Positions 1 through 9,128 of a stretch of DNA of 64,000 bases are shown one piece after another. Positions within the stretch are counted from its first letter, which is position 1. The number at the start of each line of letters is the position of its first letter. The notes beneath the pieces were generated by a model. The model worked only from the letters and a program-made list of their open reading frames with translations. It made no database searches and was not told the origin of the DNA. The stretch comes from Vulcanimicrobiota bacterium (GTDB taxonomy: Bacteria > Vulcanimicrobiota > Vulcanimicrobiia > Vulcanimicrobiales > Vulcanimicrobiaceae). The stretch spans positions 18,706 to 82,705 of the forward strand of contig DAHUXH010000002.1 in the NCBI GenBank assembly GCA_027307235.1, read 5' to 3'. The position numbers and the translations under genes were made by a program.

Positions 1-54
1 TTTGTTGCCGATGCCGAGCGTATGGTCGAAATCGAACCCGACACCGACGCGCAT
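1..54 (-). CDS. HAD-family hydrolase, N-terminal fragment (cut by window edge)
   Basis: An ATG at 54-52 overlaps the TAA stop of the upstream peptidase gene (TAATG), which suggests translational coupling. The 18 visible codons read MRVGVGFDFDHTLGIGNK. The FDFDHTLG stretch fits motif I (DxDxT) of HAD-superfamily phosphatases, where the first Asp is the nucleophile. Only this fragment is in the window, so the substrate cannot be inferred. Confidence 0.55.
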   Translation of the reverse strand, partial: MRVGVGFDFDHTLGIGNK

Positions 55-2720
55 TACTTCGGCGCCGGACCCTCGATCACGCGCACGAAATCGCCGGGGC
101 GAATCCACTTGTTCACCGCGGCTTTGATCTGCTCGTTGGTCACCGAGATCTCGTTGCGTGCGTCGGCCGTCGCCTGATCCAGCGGCAAGCCCAGTTCCGA
201 ATACCCGATCAGTTGACCGGCAACGCCGTCGAAGCTGTCGGCGCGCATCGGAATGCGCGACACCAGCTCCGCCTTGCCGCGCGCGAGATCGTCAGCGCTC
301 AGCCCGTTGGCGGCGAGATTCTTCAAGTCCGCGTCGATCAGCGACTGCGCCGCGTTGATCTTGTCGGGATCGCACGCGAAGCTGATGGCGAAGACCGTGC
401 GGTGTTTGCCGAAGTTCGTCTGTGAACCCACGCTGTAGACGAGACCATGCACGTCGCGCACATCGTGGAAGAGAATCGAACTCGCGCTGCCGCCGAACGA
501 GGCGTTAGCGACCGCGATGGCAGCGTAGTCCGCGTCGCTGCGCGTGAGCGAGAGCACTTGGGCATCTTCCACTTGCGACTGGATCCGCTGGGCGTCCGGA
601 ACGACGGCGCTCGATGCGGCATTGTTCGGCACGGTCGGCAGATCGACGTCGGGCGGCGATCCGCTCGCGCTCCACGAGCCGAAGTCTTTCTCAAACACGT
701 CTTTTGCATGCTTGGGATCGACGTTGCCGACGACGACGATGGTCGTCATGTCCGGACGGTAGACCGAGGCGTAGTACGCTTTGACGTCGTCGAGCGTGAC
801 CGCCGTCACGGTTGCCGGCGTCGCGAAGCGCTGTTCGGGATCGGTAGCGGGGAGCAGCGCTTTCCTGACCGCAACCTGCACCAGATGATCCGGTGATGTC
901 ACCACGCCTTGAACCGAGCCGAATTCCTCTTGCTTGACGGCGACGAAACCGCTCTGCGGGAATGAGGGGTGCAGCTCTTCATCGGCGAGCAGCGCGACGC
1001 CGCGATCGAAGTTCTGCGACGGCGTTGTGAGCGAGAACCCGGTGCCGGCTTGCACGTCCGCGGCGATCTTGTCGAGCTCGCGCCGCAGGCCGAGACGATC
1101 GTAGGTCGTTGTGCCGAACGGCAGCAGGCCCGCCGTCATGTCGGCGACGCCGTCCTTACCCGCCGGCGCCTGCACCGATTCGTTGGAATGAATCGATCCG
1201 GTCACGACCACCGTTTTCGACACGCTCTCCGGCACGACGATCAAACGGATGCCGTTGGTGAGGGTCATGTCGACCGGGGCGATGCTCGAATGCGGAACCT
1301 CGACATGCGCGAACGCGGCAAGCGCCCAGCCCGGCAGCGGATCGTGGTGCAGCAGCGTCGGCTTGTTCTCGTTGCCGACCGGCGCGGGCGGCGCGCCGGC
1401 TGCGCTGCTGCCCGGCTTGGGTGCCGCGATCGCGATGAGCTCGTGCTTGGGATCGACATACTCGCGCAACACGCGATTGACGTCGTCAACCGTGACCCGC
1501 TTGATCGCCGCGAGAATCTCGTCGGGCGAGGAGCGATGCTCGACGGCAACGGCTTGGCTCCACTGAAACGCCAGGTCTTCGATGGAGTTGGCTTTGAACT
1601 CGGCTTGTGCGATCGCGCGGTTCTTCTCGGCTTCCACGATGTCGGCCGGCACGCCGTGCGTGCGGTAGTTGTCGAGCACGCTGCGCAGCGCCGCGATCGC
1701 GTCCGCCGGTTTCTCGGCAACCGGCACCACGATGTACGCTGCCGCCGATCCACCTTTGGGATGCGTGTCGAACGGAATGAATCCGGCTTGAAGTGCCTTT
1801 CCGGCCGCAACCAAGCCGAAGAAATCGGCGCGTTGGCTCGAAAGCACGTTTTCGAGAATCAGCCCGGCGGCGTAGTCTTTGTCGCCGTAACCGGGAAAGC
1901 GATAGGCGAGCGCGGCGAGCGTGTACGGCTGATCGCTGTCGACCCGCAGTGTTTGCGACTTCAACGGCGTCAAGGCGACTGCCGGACGGGCGGGCAGCTT
2001 GACCGAGGGCAGCGCGCCGAAGTATTTCTTGACTTCTTTCACGGTCGCCGGTCCGTCGACGTCGCCGACGATCACGTAGACCGCGTTGTTCGGGTGGTAC
2101 CATGCATTGTAGTAGTTGCGAATCTGCGGAGCGTCGATCTGCTTGTCGAACGATTCCAGCGTGCCCAACCCGTCTTTTCCGTACGGCGTGCCGGCGAACA
2201 TGGCCAGTTGCAGATTGCGAAACAGATGTTGAACCGGGCTGCTGAAATCTTGCGTGACCTCGTTCTTGATCGCGCCGCGCTCGATGTTCCAGTCTTTCTG
2301 ATCGAGGGCCTCATTGTGCGCGCGCGACGCTTCCATACGCAGCACGAGATCGAGGTACTGCGCGGGCGCGGTGAAGTAGTATTGCGTGACTTCGGCTTGC
2401 GTGTCGGCGTCCCAGTTTCCGCCGAGCAGTTCCGAGACGTCGGCGAGCTGCGATTGCGTGAGGCTGCGGCTGCCACGGAACATCATGTGTTCGAGCGCAT
2501 GCGCTTGTCCGGCGAACTGCTGCTCGTTCGATCCTGCTTCGTAGTTGAGCATGGCGGTCACGACCGGTGCGAGCGGATCGCGCACCACGATGACGCGTAA
2601 TCCGTTGGGAAGCGTCGCACGCGTGACCGAAAGGTCCGCGGCGCCGGCGCTTGCGCGCACACACAATGCAAGAACGAGACACGTGAAGGCGGCCAAAGCG
2701 CCGCGTAGCGTCGAAGTCAT
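54..2720 (-). CDS. M16 (insulinase-family) zinc peptidase, secreted
   Basis: This 888-residue protein has a signal peptide (about residues 1-28) followed by two tandem M16 halves, as in bacterial pitrilysin-like proteases. The first half has the inverted zinc motif HALEH (residues 74-78), with NEVTQDF further on as the likely third-ligand region. The second half lacks the motif, which is usual for the family. The start at 2720 was chosen because it follows a strong GGAGAGGGT ribosome site and begins the signal peptide; an upstream ATG at 2840 would add a basic, non-signal stretch overlapping recG. It probably degrades peptides outside the cytoplasmic membrane. It lies 55 bp after recG on the same strand and its stop overlaps the next start. 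Confidence 0.88.
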   Translation of the reverse strand: MTSTLRGALAAFTCLVLALCVRASAGAADLSVTRATLPNGLRVIVVRDPLAPVVTAMLNYEAGSNEQQFAGQAHALEHMMFRGSRSLTQSQLADVSELLGGNWDADTQAEVTQYYFTAPAQYLDLVLRMEASRAHNEALDQKDWNIERGAIKNEVTQDFSSPVQHLFRNLQLAMFAGTPYGKDGLGTLESFDKQIDAPQIRNYYNAWYHPNNAVYVIVGDVDGPATVKEVKKYFGALPSVKLPARPAVALTPLKSQTLRVDSDQPYTLAALAYRFPGYGDKDYAAGLILENVLSSQRADFFGLVAAGKALQAGFIPFDTHPKGGSAAAYIVVPVAEKPADAIAALRSVLDNYRTHGVPADIVEAEKNRAIAQAEFKANSIEDLAFQWSQAVAVEHRSSPDEILAAIKRVTVDDVNRVLREYVDPKHELIAIAAPKPGSSAAGAPPAPVGNENKPTLLHHDPLPGWALAAFAHVEVPHSSIAPVDMTLTNGIRLIVVPESVSKTVVVTGSIHSNESVQAPAGKDGVADMTAGLLPFGTTTYDRLGLRRELDKIAADVQAGTGFSLTTPSQNFDRGVALLADEELHPSFPQSGFVAVKQEEFGSVQGVVTSPDHLVQVAVRKALLPATDPEQRFATPATVTAVTLDDVKAYYASVYRPDMTTIVVVGNVDPKHAKDVFEKDFGSWSASGSPPDVDLPTVPNNAASSAVVPDAQRIQSQVEDAQVLSLTRSDADYAAIAVANASFGGSASSILFHDVRDVHGLVYSVGSQTNFGKHRTVFAISFACDPDKINAAQSLIDADLKNLAANGLSADDLARGKAELVSRIPMRADSFDGVAGQLIGYSELGLPLDQATADARNEISVTNEQIKAAVNKWIRPGDFVRVIEGPAPK

Positions 2721-2775
2721 ACCCTCTCCTTCTCCTTCTGAGAAACCACGCGCTTCGCCGGTCCGCGGCTTTCCC

Positions 2776-4821
2776 CTATGACGAGAGCACCAGCGCGCGC
2801 GTCGACGGCCGGGACGCAAGTTGCTCGCGCAACGCGGCATGTTCGGCGCGCGTCAACTCGGGGTCGGTCGCCACTATTGCCGAAGCAGCCTGTGCGGCAC
2901 GCCGGTAGATGTCGAAGTCACGTACCAAATCGGCGAATCGCAGTTCGGCTCCGCCCGATTGCGCCGTCCCCGCGAATTCGCCGGGGCCACGTAAGCGCAA
3001 GTCTTCGTCGGCGATACGAAAGCCGTCGGTCGATTCGGTCAGGATGCGCAGACGCTCGGCCTCGTCACCGGCCGGTGCTACGAGAATGCAGTACGACTGG
3101 GCGGCGCCGCGACCGACGCGGCCGCGCAGCTGATGCAGTTGCGCAAGCCCGTAGCGGTGCGCGTCGAGCACGATCATCACACTTGCGTTGGGGACGTCTA
3201 CGCCGACTTCGATCACCGTCGTCGCAACCAAAACGTCGAGTTCGCCGCGAACGAACTTCTGCATGACGGCTTCCTTTTCGCGCGCGTTCAATCGCCCGTG
3301 CAGCAGCCCCACGCGCACATCGGGGAAGACTTCGTTCTTGAGCGTCTCGGCGACGCGCACGACGCTCGTGATCTCCGACTCCGATTCCTCGATGGCCGGC
3401 GCGACGACGTAGACCTGATGACCGAGCCGAATATTGAGCCGCGCGAATTCATACACGTCGTCGATCGCGCCCTCACGCAGCGCGAACGTCACGATCGGCG
3501 TGCGTCCCGGCGGCAATTCGTCGATGACCGAGACGTCGAGATCGGCGTAAAGCGATTGCGCAAGCGTGCGCGGGATCGGCGTCGCGGTCATGTGCAGCGT
3601 ATGCGGAGCGATGCCCTTGGCGCGCAGCCGGGCGCGCTGCTCGACGCCGAAGCGATGCTGTTCGTCGATGACCACAAGACCAAGGCGCGCGAACTCAACG
3701 TTCTCGGTGATGAGCGCGTGCGTTCCGACCGCCAGCAGCGCCTGCCCGTTGGCCAGACGATCGAGCGCAGCGTTGCGCGCGCGTTCGCTCTGACTGCCCA
3801 CCAGGACTTCGACGCCGATGCCGAACGGCAAGAGCAACGGAGCCAGCTTGCCCGCATGCTGCGTTGCCAGGATTTCGGTCGGAGCCATCAACGCCGACTG
3901 CGCTCCGTTGCGTGCGGCGAGGAGAACCGACGCGGCCGCCACCAGCGTCTTGCCGCTGCCGACGTCACCTTGCAGCAAACGATTCATCGGGATGTCGCTT
4001 GCCATGTCGCGCCAAATCTCACCGATGGCGCGGCGCTGCGCGCCCGTCAACGCGAACGGAAGCGCCGTCTCGAAATCATCGAGCAACGCGGGCGGAATGG
4101 CGAGCACTTGCGCCCCGCGCTCGGTCTCACGAGAGCGGCGCCGCAACTGCGCGGCAATCGCGATCGTGAGAAATTCGCCGAAGATCAAGCGCTCGCGCGC
4201 GTGTTGCGCTTCTTCGGGCGTTCGCGGCGCGTGCAGCGACCGATAGGCATCGACCAGCGATGCGAAGTGCTCCGCCTGTGCGACGGCGGGCGGCACCGGA
4301 TCGCCGTTCACGAGCGCGAGCAACCGGGTGAGATTTTTCTTGACCACCTGCGCGATCTTGCGCGTCGTCAATTCTTTGCTGCCGCGATAGACGGGAACGA
4401 GTTCACCGCGATACGCCTCGTCTTGCGCGAGCACCGCATGTTGCGCGACGTTCATGACGGGGTCGCCGAGCGGTGTCCGTTCGACACGGCCGCGTACAAA
4501 GAGGCGCATGCCTTCGTGCAGGCGACCGACGATGTAGCGGCGCCGGCCGATCCATTTGGCGATGAACTCCCCGGCGTCATCGCGCACGCGTGCCTCGACG
4601 ATCTCCAGATCGCGCACGCGCCGTTCGCGCAGCCACACCACCCGGCCGACGGCGTTCTCTTCTCCGCCGGCGGCGCCGAGTTGCACTGACGGCGTCGGCG
4701 ACCGCAGATCGTCGAAGCGGAACGGCACATAGTCGAGCAGCGCTTCGGCCGTGTCGATGCCCAGGTCGTGAAAGAGTTTCGCCGTCTTCGGCCCGACGTC
4801 GTTGAGCTGTTCGATCTGCAA
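2776..4821 (-). CDS. recG: ATP-dependent DNA helicase RecG
   Basis: RecG is a superfamily 2 helicase that remodels stalled forks and Holliday junctions. At 681 residues it has the usual length. The N-terminus (LNDVGPKTAKLFHDLGI) is the family's helix-hairpin region, followed by the OB-fold wedge domain. Walker A is GDVGSGKT, the DExH box is DEQHRFG, and TATPIPRTLAQSLYADLDVS is the typical motif III region. The C-terminal helicase domain ends with the QLRGRVGRG motif VI. Only a base or two separates it from the upstream hisIE gene. Confidence 0.96.
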   Translation of the reverse strand: MQIEQLNDVGPKTAKLFHDLGIDTAEALLDYVPFRFDDLRSPTPSVQLGAAGGEENAVGRVVWLRERRVRDLEIVEARVRDDAGEFIAKWIGRRRYIVGRLHEGMRLFVRGRVERTPLGDPVMNVAQHAVLAQDEAYRGELVPVYRGSKELTTRKIAQVVKKNLTRLLALVNGDPVPPAVAQAEHFASLVDAYRSLHAPRTPEEAQHARERLIFGEFLTIAIAAQLRRRSRETERGAQVLAIPPALLDDFETALPFALTGAQRRAIGEIWRDMASDIPMNRLLQGDVGSGKTLVAAASVLLAARNGAQSALMAPTEILATQHAGKLAPLLLPFGIGVEVLVGSQSERARNAALDRLANGQALLAVGTHALITENVEFARLGLVVIDEQHRFGVEQRARLRAKGIAPHTLHMTATPIPRTLAQSLYADLDVSVIDELPPGRTPIVTFALREGAIDDVYEFARLNIRLGHQVYVVAPAIEESESEITSVVRVAETLKNEVFPDVRVGLLHGRLNAREKEAVMQKFVRGELDVLVATTVIEVGVDVPNASVMIVLDAHRYGLAQLHQLRGRVGRGAAQSYCILVAPAGDEAERLRILTESTDGFRIADEDLRLRGPGEFAGTAQSGGAELRFADLVRDFDIYRRAAQAASAIVATDPELTRAEHAALREQLASRPSTRALVLSS

Positions 4822-4822
4822 G

Positions 4823-5470
4823 CTACTCTTGAGCTTTCGGAACCTTGCGCGTTAGCAATTCGTCGCCGATGGCCGAGAGCGGGATGTTGCGATACGCCAA
4901 GAGCGCGAGGATATGAAAAATCAGGTCTGCCGACTCCCACACGAGCTCGGCGTCATCTTCGTTTTTGGCCGCGATGACGACCTCGACCGCTTCTTCACCG
5001 AGTTTCTTGCCGATGCGATCCACGCCGCGCTCGTAGAGCTTGGCGAGATAAGAGTCGGGCAACGGAACGCGCCGCCGCTCTTCGAGGATTTGACTGAGGT
5101 GCGCGATCGCGGAGATGAACGGCTCTATGTCTTCGCGTTCGGCCTTCTTCGGCGGCATCACCGTTTCGTGAAAGCAGGATGGCTCGCCGGCGGCGCAGGC
5201 GGGCCCGTTGGGAGCGACGCGGTAGAGAAGCGCACCGCCCTCGCAGTCGGCACGGACCTCGACGACACGCTGTGTGTTCCCGTCCTTCTCGCCGTGACGT
5301 TCGATCTTGCTTCGCTCGGCGTTCCACAGATACGTTTCGCGCGTCTCGATGGTCTTCTCGATCGCTTTGCGATTCGACCATGACAACGACAAAACGTCGC
5401 CGGTGCGCACGTCGGTGATGACGACCGGAATGAGGCCGTCGCCGTTCCACTGGAGCGCGTCCATGTCCAT
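4823..5470 (-). CDS. hisIE: Histidine biosynthesis bifunctional protein HisIE
   Basis: A HisI-like N-terminal domain (phosphoribosyl-AMP cyclohydrolase, about residues 5-105) is fused to a HisE pyrophosphohydrolase domain (about 120-200, including LGEEAVEVVIAAKNED and SADLIFHILALL). The ATG at 5470 opens the conserved region; a start at 5506 would add twelve unconserved residues. The HisI half looks non-canonical: the usual DCDxD metal motif reads DCEGG, and GPACHTG reads GPACAAG. The HisE half looks intact. No other his gene is in the window. Confidence 0.82.
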   Translation of the reverse strand: MDMDALQWNGDGLIPVVITDVRTGDVLSLSWSNRKAIEKTIETRETYLWNAERSKIERHGEKDGNTQRVVEVRADCEGGALLYRVAPNGPACAAGEPSCFHETVMPPKKAEREDIEPFISAIAHLSQILEERRRVPLPDSYLAKLYERGVDRIGKKLGEEAVEVVIAAKNEDDAELVWESADLIFHILALLAYRNIPLSAIGDELLTRKVPKAQE

Positions 5471-5502
5471 GTTTGTGAGTATAGCGCCGGCACCGGTTCG
5501 CG

Positions 5503-6456
5503 TCACGAACGGTAGCTGCGCTCGAGCGCTTTGGTCAAAGCGTAGATCGTCCCCAGGGTTGGGACGCCGAGACTGTGACGTTGCGCCAGTTCGATGACGG
5601 CGCCGACGATCGGATCGAGTTCGAGCGGGCGGCGGGCCTCGACGTCCTGCAGCATCGACGTCTTGACGTCGGCGACCGTTCTTCGTGCATGCTCCACGCG
5701 CTCGGCCGGGGTCATGCCGACGTCACATCCGCCCGCCGCCGCGACGCTGAACACCTCGGCCACCAACGTTTCGACGACGCGACTGACCCGTTCGTCCGCG
5801 AAGATCGAGCCGATGGTCGCGCGGGTGAGCGCGCTGATCGGATTGGTCGAGGCATTCCCGGCCACTTTGATCCATACATTGCGCCGGATATCCGGTGAAG
5901 CGACGGGCCCCATGCCCGCCGCTGCGCATGCGTCGATCAGCGCCTGCAGGCGCTGCGTCATCGAGCCGTCGAGCTCGCCGAAGAAATAGGTCGGCACGCC
6001 GGGCGCGCGCACGACGCCGGGAGCTTCCACATGCCCGGACGCATGGACGACGCTTCCGATCAGATGGTCGTAGCGCACGCTGTGCAGGACCGCTCCCCCG
6101 GGATCGACGCTTTCCAGCGGCCGATCACGGTCGTACCAAAACGGTATGCCGTTCTGCATCGGCACGAGCACCGCGTCCATCAGTGCGATCGCCGCCAACT
6201 GGTCGCGCAGCGCGAGCAACTGATGAGCCTTCGTCGCGACGAACACGATGTCGAAAGCGCCGAACTCACGGATGTCCTGCGCCGCGTCAACTCGTACCGT
6301 GACGTCGTCATGGTCGGTGATGAGACGCAAGCCGGAATTGCGAATGGCCGCGAGGTGCGCGCCGCGCGCGACGACCGCGACATCCTGGCCCGCACGACGC
6401 AGGGACGCAGCCACAAAGCCGCCGATGCCGCCGACGCCGATAACGGCTATGCGCAT
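5503..6456 (-). CDS. panE: 2-dehydropantoate 2-reductase (ketopantoate reductase) family
   Basis: This family reduces ketopantoate to pantoate with NADPH in the cytoplasm, in pantothenate/CoA synthesis. At 317 residues it has the usual length. The Rossmann motif GVGGIGG is at the extreme N-terminus, MQNG marks the end of the NADP domain, and NVWIKVAGNASTNPISAL carries the expected catalytic Lys in the C-terminal ApbA/PanE domain. A panB gene lies about 29 kb away. Several paralogues of this family act on other 2-oxoacids, so the exact substrate is not certain. Confidence 0.85.
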   Translation of the reverse strand: MRIAVIGVGGIGGFVAASLRRAGQDVAVVARGAHLAAIRNSGLRLITDHDDVTVRVDAAQDIREFGAFDIVFVATKAHQLLALRDQLAAIALMDAVLVPMQNGIPFWYDRDRPLESVDPGGAVLHSVRYDHLIGSVVHASGHVEAPGVVRAPGVPTYFFGELDGSMTQRLQALIDACAAAGMGPVASPDIRRNVWIKVAGNASTNPISALTRATIGSIFADERVSRVVETLVAEVFSVAAAGGCDVGMTPAERVEHARRTVADVKTSMLQDVEARRPLELDPIVGAVIELAQRHSLGVPTLGTIYALTKALERSYRS

Positions 6457-6493
6457 ACGTACCGCGCACCGCCGGGACGGATGAGGAAGAGAT

Positions 6494-6568
6494 TGGAGGC
6501 GACGGGCAGATTTGAACTGCCGGATGGGGCTTTTGCAGAGCCCTGCCTTACCACTTGGCTACGTCGCC
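6494..6568 (-). tRNA. tRNA-Cys (GCA)
   Basis: On the minus strand the acceptor stem GGCGACG pairs with CGTCGCC, followed by discriminator U and an encoded CCA. The anticodon loop contains GCA flanked by the CUCU/AAAGCC stem region, and the T-loop GTTCAAATC is standard. It lies 29 bp from the tRNA-Gly gene on the same strand. Confidence 0.95.
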
Positions 6569-6596
6569 GTATCGTATGTTCCTCGAATGTTCTCCG

Positions 6597-6667
6597 AGCG
6601 GGTAGTGGGAATCGAACCCACGCATCAACCTTGGGAAGGTCGCAGGCTACCATTACATCATACCCGC
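6597..6667 (-). tRNA. tRNA-Gly (CCC)
   Basis: The acceptor stem GCGGGTA pairs with TACCCGC, the D-loop is short (AATGGTA), and the anticodon stem CGACC/GGTTG closes the loop TTCCCAA, giving anticodon CCC. CCA is not encoded, unlike the neighbouring tRNA-Cys. Probably co-transcribed with tRNA-Cys. Confidence 0.94.
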
Positions 6668-6804
6668 GCTTTTTGTCCCTTTCGAGGCGACGCCATCGGT
6701 TCGTGCCACCCATCGCTTCGTCCTACAACACGCCGGCCGCCCGGACGTTTGCATCGGCCGCACGAACCCAGAACCACCAGAAGCGGCCCGCGGTTCCATC
6801 CGCC

Positions 6805-7557
6805 TCAACTGATGATGTTGATCGAGCGGGAGACGATCACCGCGATCGACACAAACGACACTCCGGACTCGATCAGCATCAGCGTCTTGGCCATGCGCGT
6901 GAGCGGCATCGTGTCGGTCGGGCTGAATGCCAGCGCATTGGTGAACGACAGGTAGAGGTAGTCGATGAACAACGGTTTCCAATGCGGATCGAGAAACTTC
7001 GGCGCCGCGGCTGTGACCGTCATCTGCGGGAAGAGAAAGTCAGCATGATGCACCTCGGCTGCCGAGCGCGCATGGGCACGCACGTCGCACCCTCCGCCGT
7101 CGATCTCCCAGTACCACATCGCGAACACCAGAACGTTCGTCAACCAAATCTGCGCGCCGGAGACAAGCAACCGCGAACCGCTCAGCGCCGGCTGCTCGCG
7201 CCCGATGATGTGCCACACCAGCAGCACCACCGAAACGACGTTGAAAAAATTGGTTACGGCGATCAAAGCGATCGACGCGATGCGCTGAGTTCTGCTCTCC
7301 TGATGACGTGTCGGCGAGAAGATCAACAGCGGCACGAGAAGGACGAGCACGATAGCCGGGAAGAACCACGTCGGTCCGAACGTGAGTTTCGGCGGCAGTG
7401 TGATGTAGAGCGCGAGCGCCGCGATCACCGCGAGCGACGCATGCCAACGTGGTTCGTCAAAACGGCGTTCGCCGTGCGCTTCTGCAACCGGATCCACATC
7501 CGCGTTGTTCGCAGTGCCGAGACCAATTGCTTGCACGATAGGAGCCGTATTCGTCAA
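6805..7557 (-). CDS. Integral membrane protein, DUF1345-like
   Basis: The 250-residue frame encodes several hydrophobic helices. Near the C-terminus is SFTNALAFSPTDTMPLTRMAK, characteristic of DUF1345 membrane proteins as I recall them; the function of that family is not established. The start is uncertain: the frame opens with TTG at 7557, which overlaps the divergent ATG at 7557 and leaves no room for promoters. A GTG about seven codons further in is an alternative. Confidence 0.6.
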   Translation of the reverse strand: MTNTAPIVQAIGLGTANNADVDPVAEAHGERRFDEPRWHASLAVIAALALYITLPPKLTFGPTWFFPAIVLVLLVPLLIFSPTRHQESRTQRIASIALIAVTNFFNVVSVVLLVWHIIGREQPALSGSRLLVSGAQIWLTNVLVFAMWYWEIDGGGCDVRAHARSAAEVHHADFLFPQMTVTAAAPKFLDPHWKPLFIDYLYLSFTNALAFSPTDTMPLTRMAKTLMLIESGVSFVSIAVIVSRSINIIS

Positions 7558-8243
7558 TGGGACAGATGATCGAGTTCGCGCGCCCCGACGGTCAGCGCGC
7601 GCCGGGATACTACGCCGCGCCCGGCACCGGAGAGCACGCCCCCGGCGTGGTCATGATCGAGGAGTGGTGGGGAGTGACTCCTGAAGTCACCGCCACGGCC
7701 GACCGCCTGGCGGGCGAGGGCTTCCGCGTACTCGTGCCCGACCTCTTCCGCGGCCGCTCGGCGGCCACGCCCGACGAAGCGACGCACTTGCGCCAAGGGC
7801 TCGACTTCGCCGACGCGGGTCTCCAAGACGTGCGCGGCGCCGCGCAGCATCTTCGCGCGGGCAGCGCAGGCGTTGGCGTGATGGGCTTCTGCATGGGCGG
7901 CGCGCTGGCGCTCTTCGCAGCCATGCATGTCGCTGAAGTCTCGGCGGCGGCGCCGTGGTACGGCGTTCCCGACGAAGCCGCCGGCGATCCGGCGAAGATC
8001 GCGATTCCCGTGCTCGGTATTTGGGCCAACCAAGACGGCTTCGTCACGCCCGACGTCGTGAACCGGCTCGAAGAGCGTTTCAAAGCCGGCCACGTGTCCT
8101 ACGAATTTCACCGCTACGATGCGAGGCACGGATTCTACAACAAGAACCCGATGGGCAGCGCCGGCCTCGGCAACTACCATCGAGAAGCCGCCGAATCAGC
8201 GTGGAAGCACACCGTCGATTTCTTCAAGCGAACGCTGCGGTAG
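7557..8243 (+). CDS. Dienelactone hydrolase family protein
   Basis: A 228-residue alpha/beta hydrolase of the carboxymethylenebutenolidase type. The nucleophile elbow GFCMGG carries Cys instead of Ser, as in dienelactone hydrolase. MIEEWWG supplies the conserved Glu, and NQDGFVTP and RYDARHGF hold the expected Asp and His of the triad. The length matches the family. It is probably cytoplasmic, since no signal peptide is seen. The physiological ester or lactone is not predictable, and no aromatic-degradation genes are nearby. Confidence 0.88.
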   Translation: MGQMIEFARPDGQRAPGYYAAPGTGEHAPGVVMIEEWWGVTPEVTATADRLAGEGFRVLVPDLFRGRSAATPDEATHLRQGLDFADAGLQDVRGAAQHLRAGSAGVGVMGFCMGGALALFAAMHVAEVSAAAPWYGVPDEAAGDPAKIAIPVLGIWANQDGFVTPDVVNRLEERFKAGHVSYEFHRYDARHGFYNKNPMGSAGLGNYHREAAESAWKHTVDFFKRTLR

Positions 8244-8252
8244 CGCGTGCGC

Positions 8253-8280
8253 TCGGAGGGCTATTCGAATAGCCCTCCGA
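8253..8280. terminator. 28-bp perfect palindrome between convergent genes
   Basis: TCGGAGGGCTATTC is followed immediately by its exact reverse complement. It lies between the convergent stops of the hydrolase and the first binding-protein gene and includes the latter's TAG. As RNA from either strand it can form a GC-rich hairpin, but no U-tract follows. A termination or transcript-stabilising role is inferred. Confidence 0.5.
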
Positions 8281-9100
8281 CGTTGATCGGGGCCGAGCGC
8301 ATCGCGCCTTGTTCGAGACCCCACTTCTGGATGAGCGCATCGTACGTGCCGTCCGCAATCACCGCTGCGAGCGCATGCTGCACGTCGTCGCGCAAGGCGG
8401 GATTGCGTTTGGAGACGACGATGCCGAACGGTTGAACGAAGAATTGCCGAGCCGCAACTTGATACGAGCGGCCGTTACCGAGGGTTCGCGCCAGGTAGGC
8501 CACCGTCGGGTAATCACGGATGAACGTCACCGCCTGGCCGCTCGTGAGTTTTGCGATCGCCTGATTCATGGTTACGGACGGAAGTGTGTCGATTGCTCCC
8601 AGGTGAAGACGAGTGCATTGCTGCGATGCTCCCCGGACGTACGACTCTTGAATCGTCCTGATTTCGTAAGGAACGGCTTTTCCGCACAGCGATGACAGGC
8701 TGAAGAGCCGTTGCGGGTTTCCCGATTTCACGAGCATTCCGGTTCCGGCAATGAGATAGTCGACGAAGTCGACGCTCCGTTCGCGAACGGTCGTGTCGGT
8801 GATCGACGACATCCCCAGGTCGAACGCTCCGCTTGCGACCGCTGGTAAGAGCGTCTTGAACGGATGGGGAACGATGGTTACTCGACGATGCATCTTCGCG
8901 CCGATCGCCGCGATGAGATCGACGTCGAATCCCATCAGGCGCCGCGGGTGTCCGGCGTAGAACTCACCCGGCGGAATCCCAACGTCCGAACCGACGAGCA
9001 GTGTGTCGGCAGCTTCGACCGGCCGCGCCGTCGCCATAAAGCAGACAAGAACGGCAACTCCGAGCATGCTGAGAATTCGTTTTGACACCAGGTCCCTCAT
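8261..9100 (-). CDS. Periplasmic amino-acid-binding-like protein, array copy 1 (SBP_bac_3)
   Basis: A 279-residue solute-binding protein of the polar amino-acid type (family 3). A signal peptide (about residues 1-31, ending PVEA) without a lipobox precedes the first lobe (LLVGSDVGIPPGEFYAGHP) and the GFDVDLIAAIGAKM motif typical of the family. Two Cys residues (LCGK and QQCTR) are conserved across the array and may form a disulphide. The C-terminus ADGTYDALIQKWGLEQ is nearly identical in all copies. No permease or ATPase gene is nearby, so it either shares a distant transporter or has a sensing role. Confidence 0.88.
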   Translation of the reverse strand: MRDLVSKRILSMLGVAVLVCFMATARPVEAADTLLVGSDVGIPPGEFYAGHPRRLMGFDVDLIAAIGAKMHRRVTIVPHPFKTLLPAVASGAFDLGMSSITDTTVRERSVDFVDYLIAGTGMLVKSGNPQRLFSLSSLCGKAVPYEIRTIQESYVRGASQQCTRLHLGAIDTLPSVTMNQAIAKLTSGQAVTFIRDYPTVAYLARTLGNGRSYQVAARQFFVQPFGIVVSKRNPALRDDVQHALAAVIADGTYDALIQKWGLEQGAMRSAPINVGGLFE

Positions 9101-9128
9101 TGTCGTGCGGTAGCATTTGGTTCGGAGA

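Noticed and set aside
969..2600. 543-codon open frame on the plus strand inside the M16 peptidase gene
   Set aside because: It is the antisense shadow of a well-conserved protease, Arg/His-rich with no recognisable domain. Long shadow frames are expected in GC-rich DNA.
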